Origin: Bacteroidota bacterium
GTDB taxonomy: Bacteria; Bacteroidota; Bacteroidia; UKL13-3
NCBI GenBank assembly: GCA_947460565.1
Contig: CANHJJ010000141.1
Span: forward strand, 1 to 5,609
Direction: 5' to 3'
DNA: 5,609 bases
The notes under the pieces were generated by a model. It had not been told where the DNA came from. It saw only the letters and a list, made by a program, of their open reading frames with translations, and made no database searches. Shown here in pieces: positions 3,949 through 5,609 of the stretch. How positions within the stretch are numbered: the first letter of the stretch is position 1; every line of letters starts with the position of its first letter. The position numbers and the translations under genes are program-made.

Positions 3949-5199
3949 ATGGAAAATAGCGTAACTATTCAAGTCCAAGGCGGTGCATCTGTTTCACAAG
4001 TTTCTCCTCAAGTAGCAACTTTTGAACAAGCCTTTCTTGGGGAAGACTTTTCTAATTTAAAAGGAAAAGGAAGAGCTAGAAGAAAAGCGAGAAAATTAAC
4101 TCGTATTTCTGACAAGCAAGAAGTAAAACAAGCAAGAAAAGGTGGAAGACAAGAAGCTAGAATTGGTAGAAGAGCTACACGAAAAGCTCAAAGACAAGCT
4201 GTAAGAGCTGATCAACAAGGTGCAAGAATGAGCCGTAGAGGTGAAAGAATTGCAATGAAAGAAGACCGTGAACTTGGAAGACAAGGAAGGAAAGATATAC
4301 GTTCACAAAGAGGTGCTGAAAGAGAAAATTACGAAACAGAACAAGATATTTACAGAGATAGTTTATATCCAGAAGAAGATTATTCAGAAGAAACAAATGC
4401 TGGATATGAAGATGAAGGATCTGGATATGAAAACGAATATGAGACTCCTCAAGCATACGAAAATCAATCTGAACTAGAAGAGGGTTATCAAGATGATTCT
4501 GCTCCTATGTATGAAGAAGAAACTGGTACTACCGAAGAAGAATATGATTCAGAAGATTCTGGATTTATTTCAGAGGCTACTGGTAAAACAACTTCTAAAA
4601 AACCAATGACTAAAAAACCAAATAGTTTAGGTGCTGTAGTACAAGAAGTTTGTATGAAGATTGAATGGAACAATGAGTTTATTGACAGATTGAAACAAAA
4701 AAGAGATACTGCTGCAAAACAAGGTGTTTCTCCAGAAAAATACAATGCTGAAATTGTAAAACGAATGAATAGGGTAAATGAGCTTGAAGGACAATTAGAG
4801 AATTTCTCTGGTGCGGATGGCGAATCTTATCCTTCAAGAGTTGCTTTAATAAATCGTTCAAAATCTCAAGCTAGAAAAGCTAGATTAAGACTTCATCAAG
4901 GTAGAGGAATGAATCCTATGTCTTCTATGCAAGGTGATTATGAGCTGTCTGATTGGGACACTTCCTATAATGATCCAGGTGTAGTTGTTGAAACTTCGGC
5001 AACATTACCAGCTCAAGACGATGTTTTTTATTATGGTGATGATAGAAACGTAATGGTTGATTTAAGTTCTGGTGAACCAAAAATGAATTTCTCTGGTGAC
5101 GATTCATCTAAAGGAAATATGTTGAAATCTGTAATAATTGGTGCTGTAGTTGCTTTTGGGGCAATATGGTTAATCAAGAAATACAAATTACTTAAATAA
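3949..5199 (+). CDS. Charge-segregated, C-tail-anchored protein (416 aa), candidate virion protein contacting the genome
   Basis: I chose the ATG at 3949. An in-frame TTG at 3934 would add five residues but lies inside the preceding gene. Layout: 1-37 low-charge N-terminus (VQGGASVSQV, FEQAFLGEDFSNL); 38-125 strongly basic, 33 Lys/Arg against 10 acidic residues, probably one long helix; 126-209 strongly acidic, 32 Asp/Glu against a single Arg, with 11 Tyr and probably disordered; 220-290 helical (MKIEWNNEFIDRLKQKRDT, KRMNRVNELEGQLENF); 297-320 a second basic stretch; 330-390 polar and acidic; 392-410 one hydrophobic helix followed by KKYKLLK. The last helix should anchor it in a membrane. The basic block could bind nucleic acid or the acidic N-terminus of the capsid candidate, and the acidic block could shield it. 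These roles are inferred. No family is recognised. Confidence 0.85.
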   Translation: MENSVTIQVQGGASVSQVSPQVATFEQAFLGEDFSNLKGKGRARRKARKLTRISDKQEVKQARKGGRQEARIGRRATRKAQRQAVRADQQGARMSRRGERIAMKEDRELGRQGRKDIRSQRGAERENYETEQDIYRDSLYPEEDYSEETNAGYEDEGSGYENEYETPQAYENQSELEEGYQDDSAPMYEEETGTTEEEYDSEDSGFISEATGKTTSKKPMTKKPNSLGAVVQEVCMKIEWNNEFIDRLKQKRDTAAKQGVSPEKYNAEIVKRMNRVNELEGQLENFSGADGESYPSRVALINRSKSQARKARLRLHQGRGMNPMSSMQGDYELSDWDTSYNDPGVVVETSATLPAQDDVFYYGDDRNVMVDLSSGEPKMNFSGDDSSKGNMLKSVIIGAVVAFGAIWLIKKYKLLK

Positions 5200-5219
5200 T
5201 TATTTTTGATTGTCCGAAT

Positions 5220-5609
5220 ATGGAATTGCAAGAAAATCATAGTTTGATTATGCAACAAATGGCTAATATTTTAGCAACCGAAAAAGATTCGTTTGTTGAT
5301 TTATTAGAAGCCAATGACATTCCTATTGATAATATGGAGGACACAAAGTTAATTGATGTTTATATTGATAATCTTCCAGAAGATGATTCCTTAAAGGCTT
5401 GTACAGCTTATTTATTGAATGAAAAGATAAACGGTGAAAAAAAGGTTGAGAACAAAGAAGTAAAGAGCATTTTTGATGTAATTTATGATTTTTGGAATGA
5501 ACCAAAATCTGAAATAGCTGGTACTGGAGTTGTTAAAAGTCTTGCCGATCTTGGTGGTAAGTTTGCGGATATTCAGTCTCAAAAAAAATATGGAGCTTCA
5601 ACACTTTTA
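5220..5609 (+). CDS. Partial gene (130 aa visible, no stop in window), related in its N-domain to the 170-aa protein
   Basis: An ATG at 5220, 20 bases after the preceding stop, opens a frame that stays open to the last base, giving 130 residues (MELQENHSLI to KYGASTLL). Residues 19-72 (KDSFVDLLEANDIPIDNMED, then KLIDVYIDNLPEDDSLKA) look like a helical domain with the same order of LL, P, ED, L-x-x-x-Y and DD positions as residues 27-80 of the protein at 2989-3501. Residues 80-95 (EVKSIFDVIYDFWNEP) form another probable helix. The Gly-containing stretch 101-128 could lead to a C-terminal membrane anchor beyond the window, as in its neighbours, but that part is not visible. It belongs to the same operon and is probably another virion protein. 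Confidence 0.75.
   Translation, partial: MELQENHSLIMQQMANILATEKDSFVDLLEANDIPIDNMEDTKLIDVYIDNLPEDDSLKACTAYLLNEKINGEKKVENKEVKSIFDVIYDFWNEPKSEIAGTGVVKSLADLGGKFADIQSQKKYGASTLL

Noticed and set aside
4096..5258. Minus-strand open frames across the 416-aa gene
   Set aside because: They are complements of Arg-, Lys- and Glu-rich codons on the + strand, give low-complexity Leu, Ser and His-rich peptides, and conflict with a well-supported gene.
1..5609. tRNA, rRNA, CRISPR array, insertion sequence or defence system
   Set aside because: No cloverleaf sequence, spaced repeat array, transposase motif or recognisable defence domain was seen on either strand.

Overview
The window reads as a compact piece of a bacteriophage or prophage genome. 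The likely host is a member of the Bacteroidota, probably flavobacterial. The DNA is very AT-rich, genes abut or overlap, all convincing genes lie on the + strand, and Shine-Dalgarno sequences are essentially absent, with A-rich stretches before the start codons instead. One clear match to the Bacteroidota -7 promoter element (TAnnTTTG) precedes the structural block. No gene here has a sequence that allows naming to family level by eye, so the host and virus assignments are inferences from composition, architecture and gene order.

Left block (about 1-1739): four tightly packed genes. They are a 49-residue ORF that may continue upstream of the window, a 71-residue protein with two membrane segments, a 147-residue charged all-helical protein, and a 312-residue protein with the layout of a family-2 (GT-A fold) glycosyltransferase in which the catalytic acidic motifs are altered. 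Then comes an AT-rich gap with the promoter candidate (1740-1891).

Central block (1892-2973): a 37-residue single-span membrane protein gene, a 177-base leader with three small perfect hairpins and a direct repeat, and a 245-residue beta-rich protein whose gene is visibly more GC-rich than its neighbours. This protein is the best candidate for the major capsid protein. A strong intrinsic terminator follows it.

Right block (2989-5609): four genes spaced by -4, +1 and 20 bases. The first three encode proteins with soluble N-terminal regions and hydrophobic C-terminal segments: a 170-residue protein with a Cys cluster, a 149-residue protein with two Gly-rich spans, and a 416-residue protein with an Arg/Lys-rich block, an Asp/Glu/Tyr-rich block, a helical region and a C-terminal anchor. 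The fourth runs off the window and has an N-terminal region resembling that of the 170-residue protein.

A highly expressed beta-rich protein, a tiny membrane protein and several tail-anchored proteins in one block is what a tailless, internal-membrane-containing icosahedral phage would look like (the general plan of PRD1, PM2 and FLiP). The capsid protein would form the shell, the anchored proteins would sit in the inner membrane, and the basic domain could touch the genome. The terminator after the capsid gene would keep the minor proteins at lower level. No packaging ATPase, replication protein, lysozyme or tail gene is in the window, so the assignment remains a hypothesis.
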